A stretch of 64,000 bases of DNA from CAVSUZ01 sp963834715 (lineage in GTDB: Bacteria > Pseudomonadota > Alphaproteobacteria > Acetobacterales > Acetobacteraceae): NCBI GenBank assembly GCA_963834715.1, contig CAWIDE010000018.1, positions 1 through 64,000 of the forward strand. Direction: 5' to 3'. Under the pieces are notes generated by a model, which made no database searches, was not told the origin of the DNA, and was given only the letters and a program-made list of their open reading frames with translations. Both the position numbers and the translations under genes were made by a program. Positions 44,529-53,492 of the stretch are shown here, piece after piece (the first letter of the stretch is position 1; every line of letters starts with the position of its first letter).

Positions 44529-45927
44529 ATGACTGTCCGGAACTCGTTTCGCCCCCAGCCCGACCGGGATGCTCCATATAGGCGGGGCCCGAACCGCGCT
44601 GTTCAACTATCTCTTCACCCGGCACCACAAGGGCACCTTCCTCCTGCGCATCGAGGATACCGACCGCGAGCGCAGCACGCCCGAAAACACTCGCGTCATC
44701 CTGGAAAGCCTCGACTGGCTCGGGTTGAACCCTGACGAGCCTCCGGTCTTCCAATCGAGCCGGGTAGCCCGCCACGTCGAGGTCGCGCATGCGATGCTTG
44801 CCGAGGGCCAAGCTTATCGCTGCTACTGTACCCCCGAGGAACTACGGCACATGCGCGAACAGGCGATCGCCGAGGGGCGGCCGCCGCGCTATGACGGGCG
44901 TTGGCGTAATCGCGATCCTTCCGAAGCGCCGGCCGGCGTCGCCCCTGCCATCCGCATCAAGGCCCCACGCGAAGGCGAAACCGTTGTGGAGGACCTGGTC
45001 CAGGGGATTGTCCGCGTGGCCAACGCAGAGTTGGACGACATGATCATCCTGCGCAGCGACGGTACGCCTACTTACCAGCACGCGGTGGTGGTGGACGACC
45101 ATGACATGGGGATCACGCATGTCATTCGTGGCGATGACCACCTGACCAACACGTTCCGGCAGGTGCAGATATATCGGGCGATGGGCTGGGACTTGCCGCG
45201 CTTTGGTCATGTGCCGCTCATTCATGGGGCCGACGGTACGAAGCTGTCCAAACGGCATGGCGCGGTCTCGGTGCTTGAATTCCGTGAGCAGGGGTACCTG
45301 CCCGAGGCGCTTTGCAACTATCTGCTGCGGCTGGGGTGGGGACATGGCGACGTAGAGGTCCTAGATCGGGACGAGGCCATCCGCCTGTTCGATATCGATG
45401 GTGTCGGACGTGCCGCCGCGCGCATGGACTATGCGAAGCTCACGCACCTCAACGGCATCTACATCCGCCAGACTGATGACGTTCGCCTGACTCGCGAGGT
45501 CATCGAGCGGTTGAAGACCATCCCGGGCCTCCAGGTGGATGCGGCCGCAGCGACGCGCATCCGAGCGTTGATGCCGGGGCTCAAGGAGCGAGCGAAGACT
45601 TTGGTAGAACTGGCTGAATCGTCAGCTTTTCTTGCCTATAGTCCGCCGCTGCCGATGGATGCAAAGGCGCGGGCGCTATTGACGCCCGATGTACGCGCCA
45701 TGCTGGGCCGGCTGGCGGAAACACTGGGCCGCACAGATTTCTCTGTCTCTGCGGTGAACGCCGCGCTGCGTGGGTTTGCCGAGCAGCATGGCCGCAAACT
45801 TGGCCAGGTCGCTCAGCCATTGCGTGCCGCATTGACCGGTAGCACGATCAGCCCCGGTATCGATGCCGTCGTTAATGCGCTAGGGCGCGACGAAACTCTG
45901 TCGCGCCTCCGGGCGGTCGCGGGATGA
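44529..45927 (+). CDS. gltX: Glutamate–tRNA ligase, N-terminal frameshift in the given sequence
   Basis: The enzyme charges tRNA-Glu. From 44569 the frame is intact for 452 residues: MLHIGGARTALFNYL with the HIGH-type motif, YRCYCTPEELRHMREQAIAE, and KLSKR in DGTKLSKRHGAVSV, followed by the helical anticodon-binding end. The true start is the ATG at 44529, but the text reads MTVRNSFRP where MTVRTRFAPSPTG is expected. One extra A (CGGAACTCGTTT in place of CGGACTCGTTT) explains this exactly. Without RFAPSPTG the enzyme would be inactive. A sequence error is the simplest reading unless a second gltX exists elsewhere. The stop overlaps the next gene's ATG. Confidence 0.92.
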
Positions 45928-46307
45928 CACGCTGGCATATCTCGTCCGGGTCGGCTTTCGAAGCCGAAGTTGGTTACTCCCGCGCGGTGGTGGATGGCGA
46001 GTGGGTGTTCGTTTCCGGCACGACAGGCTTCGATTACAAGACGATGACCATTTCCGATGATGTTACCGCTCAGGCCGAGCAGGCGCTCCGGAATATTGGA
46101 GAGGCGTTGGCTCAGGCGGAATGCTCGTTCGCGGACGTGGTGCGGGTGCGCTACATTTTGCCGGACGCCAGGGATTTTCCAGCTTGCTGGCCGGTACTGC
46201 GGCGCTGTTTCGGCAACAGCCGTCCTGCCGCGACGATGATCCAGGCGGGCCTGGCGGATTCTCGGATGAAGATTGAAATCGAGGTTAGTGCCAGGCGGGG
46301 TCCATAG
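45924..46307 (+). CDS. RidA-family protein
   Basis: This 127-residue protein belongs to the YjgF/YER057c/UK114 (RidA) family, whose best-known members deaminate reactive enamines. Text FEAEVGYSRAVVDGEWVFVS, YDVTAQAEQ-like helix (DDVTAQAEQALRNIGEALAQ) and RPAATMIQAGLADSRMKIEI show the fold. The conserved Arg of the active site in true RidA proteins is not obvious at its usual place. It may be one of the Rid subfamilies without deaminase activity. The ATG overlaps the gltX stop. Confidence 0.85.
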   Translation: MTRWHISSGSAFEAEVGYSRAVVDGEWVFVSGTTGFDYKTMTISDDVTAQAEQALRNIGEALAQAECSFADVVRVRYILPDARDFPACWPVLRRCFGNSRPAATMIQAGLADSRMKIEIEVSARRGP

Positions 46308-46452
46308 CCTTGTGACTGAATTTTCGCGCTGTTTTTGAGCCGGTATTCGACTTGCGACAAAGCGTGGCCGTTCTGCGTCTGTGCGCAAATGGCGGGTCAA
46401 GCCCGGGCGATGACGGAGGGGACCGGGCGCCTGTGTGTTAGTAAGTCAAGCG

Positions 46453-46758
46453 TCAGCGCAGCCGTTCGATGCGTCCGATGCGCAGGCGGATGACGGTGAG
46501 TTCCTCCACGATCAGCGAGTGGAGGGCGGTGGACTTGGCGCGGGTGCGGCCGATGGCGAGCTCGCCCAACGAGAGGCGACCGATGGCCATAGCTCCGATG
46601 GCCAGGGCGCCAACCGCAAGCGCGCCGACGGCGGTGGCACCGAGGGCCAAGGCACCGACAGAACGCGCGGCGACTGCGGCGCGCGGAGGAATTGTGAGAG
46701 CCTGGCCGGGGCTGGGAGCCGCGTGCGGCTCGGCCGGGGATGGTTGGGGTTCGTCCAT
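46453..46758 (-). CDS. Small protein with AVGALAIGA-type tandem repeats
   Basis: The chosen ATG at 46758 (MDEPQPSPAEPHAAPSP) gives 101 residues. After a Pro/Ala-rich lead, residues 37–72 are a run of five-to-six-residue repeats of the type ALAIG/AMAIG (SVGALALGATAVGALAVG). A more polar end, LIVEELTVIRLRIGRIER, follows. The periodic small/hydrophobic pattern would suit a narrow beta-helix or a membrane-associated coil. Similar repeats occur in unnamed proteins of many alphaproteobacteria. It lies two bases after the xseB stop on the same strand. Confidence 0.6.
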   Translation of the reverse strand: MDEPQPSPAEPHAAPSPGQALTIPPRAAVAARSVGALALGATAVGALAVGALAIGAMAIGRLSLGELAIGRTRAKSTALHSLIVEELTVIRLRIGRIERLR

Positions 46759-46760
46759 GG

Positions 46761-47006
46761 CTATTCCAGCGTGCGGGTGGTCAGGCTTCCATCGGCGCGC
46801 TCCACGATAGCGGCGACGCGGGCTTCGGCCTCGGCAAGCTTGGATTCGCAATGCCTGCGCAGCGCTGCGCCGCGTTCATAGGCGGTGATAGCGTCTTCCA
46901 GCTTCTGTTGGCCGCTTTCCAGCGCGCGGACGATCTGTTCAAGTTCAGCGAGGGCTTCCTCGAAGGACAACGTGCTTACGTCCGGGCGCGGGGTGGTTTC
47001 GGACAT
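46761..47006 (-). CDS. xseB: Exodeoxyribonuclease VII small subunit
   Basis: This 81-residue coiled protein has the XseB pattern: LSFEEALAELEQIVRALESG, then LEDAITAYERGAALRRHCES. It binds several copies per XseA to form exonuclease VII, which trims single-stranded DNA. The large-subunit gene is not in the window. It lies two bases downstream of the rhodanese gene and two bases upstream of the repeat protein, so the three form one minus-strand group. Confidence 0.93.
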   Translation of the reverse strand: MSETTPRPDVSTLSFEEALAELEQIVRALESGQQKLEDAITAYERGAALRRHCESKLAEAEARVAAIVERADGSLTTRTLE

Positions 47007-47008
47007 GG

Positions 47009-47419
47009 CTATTTCTGCCGCCAGGGAAGGTCTGCGGCCTTCCAGCCGGCCTGGGTGCCGCGATGACCCTTGGTGTCAGGGTTGCCCTCAAAGCCATCGA
47101 CAATGTTGTAGGTGTGGGGATAGCCGACGGCCTCGGCGGCGCGCGCTGCCGCGAGGCTGCGCCCGCCGGTTCGGCAGAGGAAATACAGATGATGGTCAGG
47201 CGTGAAACCGACCTGCTTCAACTGGTCAATGAATTGCGGGTTGGGCTGCATGGTGGGATAGGTTTGCCACTGCAGGAGGACGGCTTGCTTACCGGCCTCG
47301 ATCAGGTCGGGCACGCCTACCAAATTCCACTCCGCGTCGGTGCGGACATCCACGAGCTGGGCTTTCGGGTCGGACTTGAGGGCTGACCAGGCCTGGGCGG
47401 GGGTGACGTTTTCGACCAT
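47009..47419 (-). CDS. Rhodanese-like sulfurtransferase
   Basis: The ATG at 47419 (MVENVTPAQAWSALKSDPKA) gives 136 residues. The rhodanese domain has AQLVDVRTDAEWNLVGVPDL and the active-site loop YFLCRTGGRSLAAARAA with the persulfide Cys. An extended C-terminal tail (GTQAGWKAADLPWRQ) is typical of single-domain family members in alphaproteobacteria. The gene is divergent from cysteine synthase, 32 bases away, which suits a shared role in sulfur handling. Confidence 0.9.
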   Translation of the reverse strand: MVENVTPAQAWSALKSDPKAQLVDVRTDAEWNLVGVPDLIEAGKQAVLLQWQTYPTMQPNPQFIDQLKQVGFTPDHHLYFLCRTGGRSLAAARAAEAVGYPHTYNIVDGFEGNPDTKGHRGTQAGWKAADLPWRQK

Positions 47420-47451
47420 CCTGTGACCTCCGGTTTGAGAAGGGAGCGACG

Positions 47452-48471
47452 ATGACCCATCCATACCACGCCGCGAGCTGGCAGGCAGGCCTGGGCGAGG
47501 CGATCGGTCGGACCCCGCTGATCAAGCTGCGGCGTGCGTCGGAAGCGACGGGATGCACGATTCTGGGCAAGGCGGAGTTCATGAATCCAGGCGGTTCTGT
47601 AAAGGACCGAGCAGGGCTGTACATCATCCTGGATGCCGAGAAACGGGGGACGCTGCGGCCAGGCGGGACGATCGTGGAGGGGACAGCCGGCAATACGGGC
47701 ATCGGGCTGACGCTGGTGGGAAATGCGCGTGGCTATAAAAGTGTCATCGTGATGCCGGAAACGCAGAGCAAGGAGAAGATCGATTTTCTGCGCATGATCG
47801 GCGCGGATCTGCGGCTGGTGCCGGCGAAGCCGTTTCGAGATCCGGAGAATTACGTGCACAGGGCCCGGCGGTTGGCGGAGGAGATGGCGCAGGAGCAGGG
47901 TAACGTGATCCTGGCCAATCAGTGGGACAACCTGGCGAACCGGGAGGGACACCGGATCAGCACGGGGCCGGAAGTATGGGATCAGACGGCGGGTAAGGTG
48001 GATGCGTTCACCTGCGCTTGCGGAACAGGGGGTACGCTGGCTGGAGTAGGCTTATATCTGAAGGAGAAGAACCCGAAGGTGCGGATTGTGCTAGCCGATC
48101 CCGAGGGCAGCAACCTGTATGAGTGGGTCAAGGGACTGGACCTGACTGTGAAGGGGAGCTCGATCACCGAGGGGATCGGGCAGTCACGTGTACCTGGCAA
48201 TCTGGAGGGGGCGTCGATCGATGATGCCCTGAAGATCCCCGATCCGGAAGCGCTGGAACAGATCTATGACGTGCTGATCCACGAGGGATTGTCCGTGGGC
48301 ACGTCATCCGGGATCAACATCGCGGCGGCGATCCGGGTAGCGAAGGATCTGGGCCCCGGCCATGTGGTGGTTACGGCGCTGGCCGATGGTGGATCGCGGT
48401 ACCAGTCCAAGCTCTTCAACGTGGAGTTCCTAAGGTCGAAGAGCCTGCCGATTCCGGGGTGGATGGCCTAG
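47452..48471 (+). CDS. cysK: Cysteine synthase (CysK-type, PLP-dependent)
   Basis: This 339-residue enzyme makes cysteine from O-acetylserine and sulfide. The PLP lysine lies in FMNPGGSVKDRAGLYIIL and the phosphate loop in GTAGNTGIGLTLVGNARGYK. The C-terminal part has GTSSGINIAAAIRVAKDLGP. A strong ribosome-binding site (AGGGAG) precedes the ATG. The serine acetyltransferase gene that supplies the substrate is at 53800. A closely related cystathionine beta-synthase-like function is possible but less likely. Confidence 0.88.
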   Translation: MTHPYHAASWQAGLGEAIGRTPLIKLRRASEATGCTILGKAEFMNPGGSVKDRAGLYIILDAEKRGTLRPGGTIVEGTAGNTGIGLTLVGNARGYKSVIVMPETQSKEKIDFLRMIGADLRLVPAKPFRDPENYVHRARRLAEEMAQEQGNVILANQWDNLANREGHRISTGPEVWDQTAGKVDAFTCACGTGGTLAGVGLYLKEKNPKVRIVLADPEGSNLYEWVKGLDLTVKGSSITEGIGQSRVPGNLEGASIDDALKIPDPEALEQIYDVLIHEGLSVGTSSGINIAAAIRVAKDLGPGHVVVTALADGGSRYQSKLFNVEFLRSKSLPIPGWMA

Positions 48472-49453
48472 CCCTCATCCGACGCGCTGGCGCGCCGACC
48501 TCTTCTACATTGCGGGAGAGGTGCACGGGCTGCTTGAGCGCGCCGAGGAAGCGTTTGAAGCCAGCCCATTGCTGGGCGGGGTAGTTGCCGGTCGCGAGCG
48601 CTTCGTCGGCCCCGGGATCGCCGGTTGGGGCGTAGCCGCGGGAGAAATCGGCGGTGCCGAAGATTATGTCCCACCAGGGCAGGACCGCGCCATAGTTGCA
48701 GCTCCGTTGGCCTGCAGCCAGCACGGCGTGATGGGCGCGGTGGAAGCCGGGGGAGATCAGCAGTCGCTCACCCAGCCAGCCGAAAGAGAGACGGACGTTG
48801 GCGTGGGAAAGGCTCTCGATAAACCGCAGGACGAGCACCAGGAGGGGGAATTGCAGCGGCGGGACGCCGATGAAGAGGGCGACGGCGGCGAACCAGATGG
48901 CGCCGATGATGTCATCGAGGATATGGTTGCGGTCGTCAGACCAGAAAGTCATTTGCCGCTGGGCGTGATGCAGGGAGTGCAAGGTCCACCACCAGTGGAA
49001 CCGGTGTGATAGTCGATGCCGCCAGTAGTCGGCGAAGTCGAGGACAATGGCGTAGCAGAGGAAGGTGGTGACCCGGTGACCCTGTAGCGCGGGGATCCAG
49101 AGCTCCAGTATAGGCGGGACCCAGCCGTGGTCAGCCAGCCAGCCGTTCAGAAAAACCTGAGCTTGGTAGAAAAGTACGAATGTAAAAAGCGGCAGGATCC
49201 CGACGCGCGATATCAGCGTGTAGAGGATATCGATACTCACGGCCTTGTGGTCTGGCCAGCGCTCGACCGGTCGCCAGCGTTCCAGCGGGACGCAGACGGC
49301 GAAGGAGGCGGCGACCTGGAGGGCGCCGTAGACGGCGAACATCGTCCATCCAAAAGAGATTTCCTCCCAGCGCATCCAGCCGAGCTGATACAGGGCGGGC
49401 AGGACGGCATGTTCCTGGAGCCAGCCGGCGAGAAGGTAGAACGGGTCAACCAT
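48416..49453 (-). CDS. Sterol desaturase/fatty acid hydroxylase family membrane protein
   Basis: This 345-residue membrane protein has the diiron histidine boxes of the family: HRLSHRFHWWWTLHSLHHAQ and later SPGFHRAHHAVLAAGQR. Four to five hydrophobic segments surround them. Relatives hydroxylate or desaturate fatty acids, carotenoids or sterol-like lipids. The last 20 residues are encoded across a REP-like repeat and overlap the 3' end of cysteine synthase by 55 bases, so a frame change near the end may have lengthened it. The first residues MVDPFYLLAGWLQEHAVLP look natural. Confidence 0.85.
   Translation of the reverse strand: MVDPFYLLAGWLQEHAVLPALYQLGWMRWEEISFGWTMFAVYGALQVAASFAVCVPLERWRPVERWPDHKAVSIDILYTLISRVGILPLFTFVLFYQAQVFLNGWLADHGWVPPILELWIPALQGHRVTTFLCYAIVLDFADYWRHRLSHRFHWWWTLHSLHHAQRQMTFWSDDRNHILDDIIGAIWFAAVALFIGVPPLQFPLLVLVLRFIESLSHANVRLSFGWLGERLLISPGFHRAHHAVLAAGQRSCNYGAVLPWWDIIFGTADFSRGYAPTGDPGADEALATGNYPAQQWAGFKRFLGALKQPVHLSRNVEEVGAPARRMRARPSTPESAGSSTLGTPR
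48473..48531. repeat. REP-like intergenic repeat, third copy
   Basis: The sequence starts GCCCTCATCCGACGCGCTGG and ends ATTGCGGGAGAGGTG, matching the unit at 44461 over the first 20 bases with few changes. It lies between the cysteine synthase stop and the desaturase gene, overlapping the latter's 3' end. Confidence 0.55.
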
Positions 49454-49465
49454 ACCGACGCTGCT

Positions 49466-50425
49466 TTAGTTCGAGGCGACTTTATCAGGGGTGGGGGCGC
49501 TCGGGTTAAGGAAGATGCCGTGAGGGGAGCGTCCGGTAGCAACGAGCTGAAAGTCGCCGGTGGCGGGATCAAGGATGGCGATGCTTTCAGCGAAGCGTCG
49601 CGTGATCCAGACCTTGCCGTCAGGGGCGAAAGCGAGATCGTCCGGGCCGCCCGGAAGGCGGTAAGTGCGGAGGGCTTTCAGGGTGGTGCTGTCCAGCACG
49701 GTGATGGTGCCGGCGACGCGATTATTGACCCAGATCTGCTGCCCGTCCGGCGAGTGGAAGAGGTTATGGGCACCGCGCCCGGTACCGATATGGCGGAGCG
49801 TGTGGCCGTCCGCAGGGTCGAGTTCCGCGAGATATTCGGTTCCCATGTCAGCCACCAGCAGATGGTCATGGTTCCACAAGATACCGGCGGGAGTGTTTCC
49901 GACGGGTTTATCCCAGAGGGTTGCCATGGATCGGAGATCGAGCCCAACCACTCGATTGCTGCCCTGCAATGTCACGAAAACGTGTGCCGAGTTGGGGGAG
50001 AACGCTAGGTGGCTCGGCATGGAGCGGATAGGAAAACGCTTGACCAGATGGTAGTCCGGCAGGGCGTATACATCGATCTGGTTGCGAGCGAGACCGTTGA
50101 CGACGAGGAAGCGACCGTCCGGACTGAAACCGAGTTGATAGGGGTCGGCAACGGTGAGACGGCGTTCCAGGGCGCCGGTGTCGGGGTTCAGCAGCAGGAG
50201 CTCGTTGCCGGCGGAGTCGCCGACGACCAGGGCGTGTCCGTCGGGAGTGAGTGCCCAGTGATGCGGCTCCCGCAGAACGGGTTCGCGGCGCAGCTCGTGC
50301 TGCGTGCTCATGTCAATGAGGCTGAGCGAGGCGCCGCCCGAGTTCATAACAACGGCGAGTCCGGAGGCCAGGGCAGGGAGGGGCAAGAGCGCGAGGACGA
50401 TGGGGAGCAGCCGGAGGAGGGTCAT
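49466..50425 (-). CDS. Exported YVTN-type beta-propeller protein
   Basis: From the ATG at 50425 the protein has 319 residues with a signal peptide (MTLLRLLPIVLALLPLPALA). At least five WD/YVTN-like blades follow, for example HHWALTPDGHALVVGDSAGN, PYQLGFSPDGRFLVVNGLAR, SHLAFSPNSAHVFVTLQGSN and DDLAFAPDGKVWITRRFAES. Such seven-bladed periplasmic propellers often bind cofactors or peptidoglycan partners; no specific role is visible. The frame is continuous with the 3' part of the O-antigen-ligase-like gene upstream, so the boundary is inferred from the signal peptide. Confidence 0.78.
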   Translation of the reverse strand: MTLLRLLPIVLALLPLPALASGLAVVMNSGGASLSLIDMSTQHELRREPVLREPHHWALTPDGHALVVGDSAGNELLLLNPDTGALERRLTVADPYQLGFSPDGRFLVVNGLARNQIDVYALPDYHLVKRFPIRSMPSHLAFSPNSAHVFVTLQGSNRVVGLDLRSMATLWDKPVGNTPAGILWNHDHLLVADMGTEYLAELDPADGHTLRHIGTGRGAHNLFHSPDGQQIWVNNRVAGTITVLDSTTLKALRTYRLPGGPDDLAFAPDGKVWITRRFAESIAILDPATGDFQLVATGRSPHGIFLNPSAPTPDKVASN

Positions 50426-51762
50426 GCGAATGTCCGGTTGGGTTCGGGCGCCAAGAGCGAACTCGATTTCGAGCCTGCCGCGGGCGAAGACCGCGGAGAT
50501 GAAGGTGAACAGGACCGATGCCGAGGTCGAAATCAGCACGTTGTCCGTAACGGCATGACACGCGAACGCGATGAACACCAGCCGAATGATGACGCGATCG
50601 CTGGAGTGGAGGGAAGCGTTGTTGCGCCAGCACCACAGAGCGAAGAGGAGGATGAGAATGGCGCGGCCGATCTGGCCGCCTTCGACTTCCATGCGCAGGT
50701 ATTCGTTATGTGCGGCCCAGGTGTGCAACGTCTCCGCGACCTGACTGGTGGGGGGAATGATCGTGTTTCCAGCGCCGAGTCCCCACCCGAACCAGGGTGA
50801 CGCGGCAGCGGCCTTTTCGAACGCGGGCCAGAGCTCATCGCGTCCGCTGAGATCGCCGGGGAATTATAATTGGATACGGCGTTGAACAGACGGAGCCCCG
50901 TAAGGTCGCCGGCGAAAAGCAGGATGGCCGGCAGGCAGGCGGCGAGGCCAAGCACGAGCCCGAGGCGGCGGGAGCGGGGAAAGTCGGAGGAGGGGGCGAA
51001 GGCGAGGGTGAGCGCGAGAACGGCGAGCCCGTACGTCGCCGGCGCACGTGCGCCAGTGAGGAGCAGGACCGCGAGATTAGCGAGGAGCAGCACGAGCCAG
51101 CGATTGGCCCCAGTGCGGAACAGCTCGATCAATGAGGCATACACACCGGCCAGGGCGAAGCCAGCGAGGAAGGCCGGGTGACTCAGGGCGGCGAGGCGTG
51201 CGCCGCCGGAATCGATGAATAGGGGGCGGATGCCGAGCGCGCCGAAGACGGCGCCGAGCGCGACGTCGATCAATGGAGTCCAGGCGGTGATGCGGATGAT
51301 TTGGTCGGTCCAGCGGCGCGAGAGACGGCTGAAGCTGAAGGCAAACGGGGCGGCAGAACCAGCAACGGACCGGATGCTGTCGGCCACGGTGAGGCCGGGG
51401 TGCAGGCCGTGAACGAGCCCGCTGGCGAACATGAAGGCGTACGCGAAGACCGGGTTGAAGGGGTCCAGGCGTGACCCGAAGCGCAGCCCGGCCAGCAGAG
51501 CGAGCAGGAGGCCCGCGGTTTTGACGACGGCGATGATAGGCTGGTAGGCGTCTGGCCCGAGCAGATCACCAAGCCACATTTCCAAGGTGCAGCCGGTGAC
51601 GATGAGCCAAATGACGCAAGCGGCTTCGTTATAACTGAAGGCGAGCAGGGCGGCGGCTACGACGGACAGGGTAAGGAGGAGGAGGTAGGCATTTAGTCCG
51701 AGCAGCAGGGCGGCAAGTGCGAGGGTAGCGAGGGCGACCAGCCATGGGCAGGCTCGGAACAT
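50426..51762 (-). CDS. O-antigen ligase-like polymerase, frameshifted
   Basis: This is a multi-membrane protein of the Wzy/O-antigen-ligase superfamily. It begins MFRACPWLVALATLALAALL and has about ten hydrophobic segments. At about 50860 the frame breaks. The next frame continues with ELWPAFEKAAAASPWFGWGL and HTWAAHNEYLRMEVEGGQIG, the conserved loop with the functional His, followed by two more helices. That frame runs without a stop into the beta-propeller protein. A stop overlapping the ATG at 50425 exists in a neighbouring frame, so a second shift is possible. Role in surface polysaccharide assembly is inferred from the family. Confidence 0.7.
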
Positions 51763-51887
51763 TGCGGCTGATTAGCTGGAAAGAGTTAATGGGTTGCTAC
51801 GATCAATTTCTCAGTCGTTGGTGATCGGATGATCGCGTTGGGGTGGCGGGCTCCCCAAAATCAGACACTCGGCTTAACTTCGCTGAC

Positions 51888-52712
51888 ATGAAGCACTGGC
51901 GGATCGACGATGTCGGATGGGAACGGTTCGATGCAGCGAAGGTGGATTCAAGCATCATTCCGTTGGTGAAAGCCGCCGCGATGGTGGAGCGGAACGGCAC
52001 GGACTACGCAGCGTATCTAAACCGGGTATTTCGTGACGATCCGGATTTTCAACAGGCGGCGGATTACTGGGCAGAAGAGGAAGTCCAACATGGGGAGGCG
52101 CTTGGGAAATGGGCGATGCTGGTCGATCCCAGTTGGGACTATCAAGCCGCCTTCGCACGCTACAAGGAAGGTTTTCGGCTTCCGCTGGAGGCGACGGCTT
52201 CGGTTCGAGGATCCCGGACTGGGGAGCTGATAGCACGCTGTATCGTGGAGACCGGGACCTCCAGCTATTACACGGCGCTGGCGGATGCGACCGCCGAACC
52301 GGTGCTGCAGCAGATCTGCCGACACATTGCGGCGGACGAGTTCCGGCATTTCAAGCTGTTTTACGACCATATGCGCAGGTATCTGCGGCGCGAGCGGATC
52401 GGGGTGTTGCGGCGGCTGATGATTGCCGCGGGCCGGATTACGGAGAGTGAGGATGACGAACTGGCGTATGCCTATTACTGCGCCAATCAGGCGCCTGAGG
52501 CTGCGTACGACCACAAGCGGTGCAGCGCTGCGTATCTGAGTACCGCAGCACGGTACTACCGCCCGCGACACGTCGAGCGCGGAATGGGAATGATCTTCAA
52601 GGCGGTTGGGCTGAAGCCACGGGGGCGGTTATCTGATCTGACGACCCGACTGGCCTGGCGCGTGCTGGGGTGGCGACGGGTGCGCCTGGAGCGGGTGCTG
52701 GAGACGGGTTAA
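51888..52712 (+). CDS. Ferritin-like diiron-domain protein
   Basis: From the ATG at 51888 the protein has 274 residues (a GTG at 51843 would add 15). A four-helix bundle with metal-ligand motifs is visible: YWAEEEVQHGEALGKWAMLV, IVETGTSSYYTALADATAEP and IAADEFRHFKLFYDHMRRYL. The two ExxH-type pairs and extra Glu residues resemble acyl-ACP desaturase and rubrerythrin-like proteins. The C-terminal third is basic. It may desaturate or hydroxylate acyl chains or protect against oxidants. It stands alone on the plus strand between two minus-strand genes. Confidence 0.75.
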   Translation: MKHWRIDDVGWERFDAAKVDSSIIPLVKAAAMVERNGTDYAAYLNRVFRDDPDFQQAADYWAEEEVQHGEALGKWAMLVDPSWDYQAAFARYKEGFRLPLEATASVRGSRTGELIARCIVETGTSSYYTALADATAEPVLQQICRHIAADEFRHFKLFYDHMRRYLRRERIGVLRRLMIAAGRITESEDDELAYAYYCANQAPEAAYDHKRCSAAYLSTAARYYRPRHVERGMGMIFKAVGLKPRGRLSDLTTRLAWRVLGWRRVRLERVLETG

Positions 52713-52726
52713 GCGCGATCAAAACG

Positions 52727-52748
52727 CCGCGCCCGGGGCCGGGCGCGG
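52727..52748. terminator. Hairpin between convergent genes
   Basis: A perfect 10-bp inverted repeat (CCGCGCCCGG, two-base loop, CCGGGCGCGG) lies between the ferritin-like gene and the convergent hydrolase. On the minus strand it is followed by GTTTTGATC, a weak U-run. It probably terminates the hydrolase transcript and perhaps the opposing one. Confidence 0.6.
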
Positions 52749-52773
52749 AAACCGACCCGTGACGCGACGCTAG

Positions 52774-53442
52774 CTAGTCGGCGGCGAGTTCCATGTGGCG
52801 GCGGCGGATGGCGGTTCCGACGTAATCCTCGACCGCTTCGCCGACCTGATCGGCGTGCTGGGCGAAAACGTGGTCGGCGCCGGCGAAGACGCGGTAATCG
52901 ATCTGGACACCCTTTTGGGTATTGAGCTTTTCGATCAGCTTGCGGACAGAGCACTCGGGAACGAGCTCGTCGGCATCGCCATGGATCATCAGGCCGCCGC
53001 AGGGGCACGGGGCGAGGAAGCCAAAATCGTAATGGCTGGCCGGCGGCGCGACGCTGACCCAACCGGAAATCTCGGGGCGGCGCATGAGGAGCTGCATGCC
53101 GATGAAGGCGCCAAAAGAGTAGCCAGCAATCCAAAGGCCGCCGTGGCCAGGATTAACAGCCTGCATCCAGTCGAGCGCCGCGGCGGCATCGGAGATCTCT
53201 CCTATTCCGCCATCGTACCGGCCCTGGCTGCGGCCAACGCCGCGAAAGTTAAAGCGCATGACGGAAAAGCCGAGGCGCTGGAAGGCCTGATACATCGTGA
53301 AGATGACACGGTTGTTCATCGTTCCGCCATGCAACGGATGCGGATGCAGCAGCAGAGCTACGGGTGCGCCCCTTTGCTTTGAGTGGTGGTAACGTCCCTC
53401 CAGCCGACCATCTGGCCCAGCGAACATAACCTCAGGCATTCT
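52774..53442 (-). CDS. Alpha/beta hydrolase
   Basis: The ATG at 53442 (MPEVMFAGPDGRLEGRYHHS) gives 222 residues. The fold is clear: VALLLHPHPLHGGTMNNRVI with the oxyanion region, FSVMRFNFRGVGRSQGRYDG, the nucleophile elbow IAGYSFGAFIG, then the acid in LMIHGDADELVPE and the His in GADHVF. It belongs to the small-hydrolase group often labelled dienelactone hydrolase-like or CocE-related. The substrate is unknown. The gene faces the ferritin-like gene tail to tail. Confidence 0.85.
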   Translation of the reverse strand, partial: RMPEVMFAGPDGRLEGRYHHSKQRGAPVALLLHPHPLHGGTMNNRVIFTMYQAFQRLGFSVMRFNFRGVGRSQGRYDGGIGEISDAAAALDWMQAVNPGHGGLWIAGYSFGAFIGMQLLMRRPEISGWVSVAPPASHYDFGFLAPCPCGGLMIHGDADELVPECSVRKLIEKLNTQKGVQIDYRVFAGADHVFAQHADQVGEAVEDYVGTAIRRRHMELAAD

Positions 53443-53492
53443 GTTGTCCCGACTTTCTTTCCGACCGTTTGTTATCTTCGTTACACATGTTT

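Noticed and set aside
47420..47451. Riboswitch in front of cysteine synthase
   Set aside because: The divergent spacer is only 32 bases, too short for a known riboswitch.
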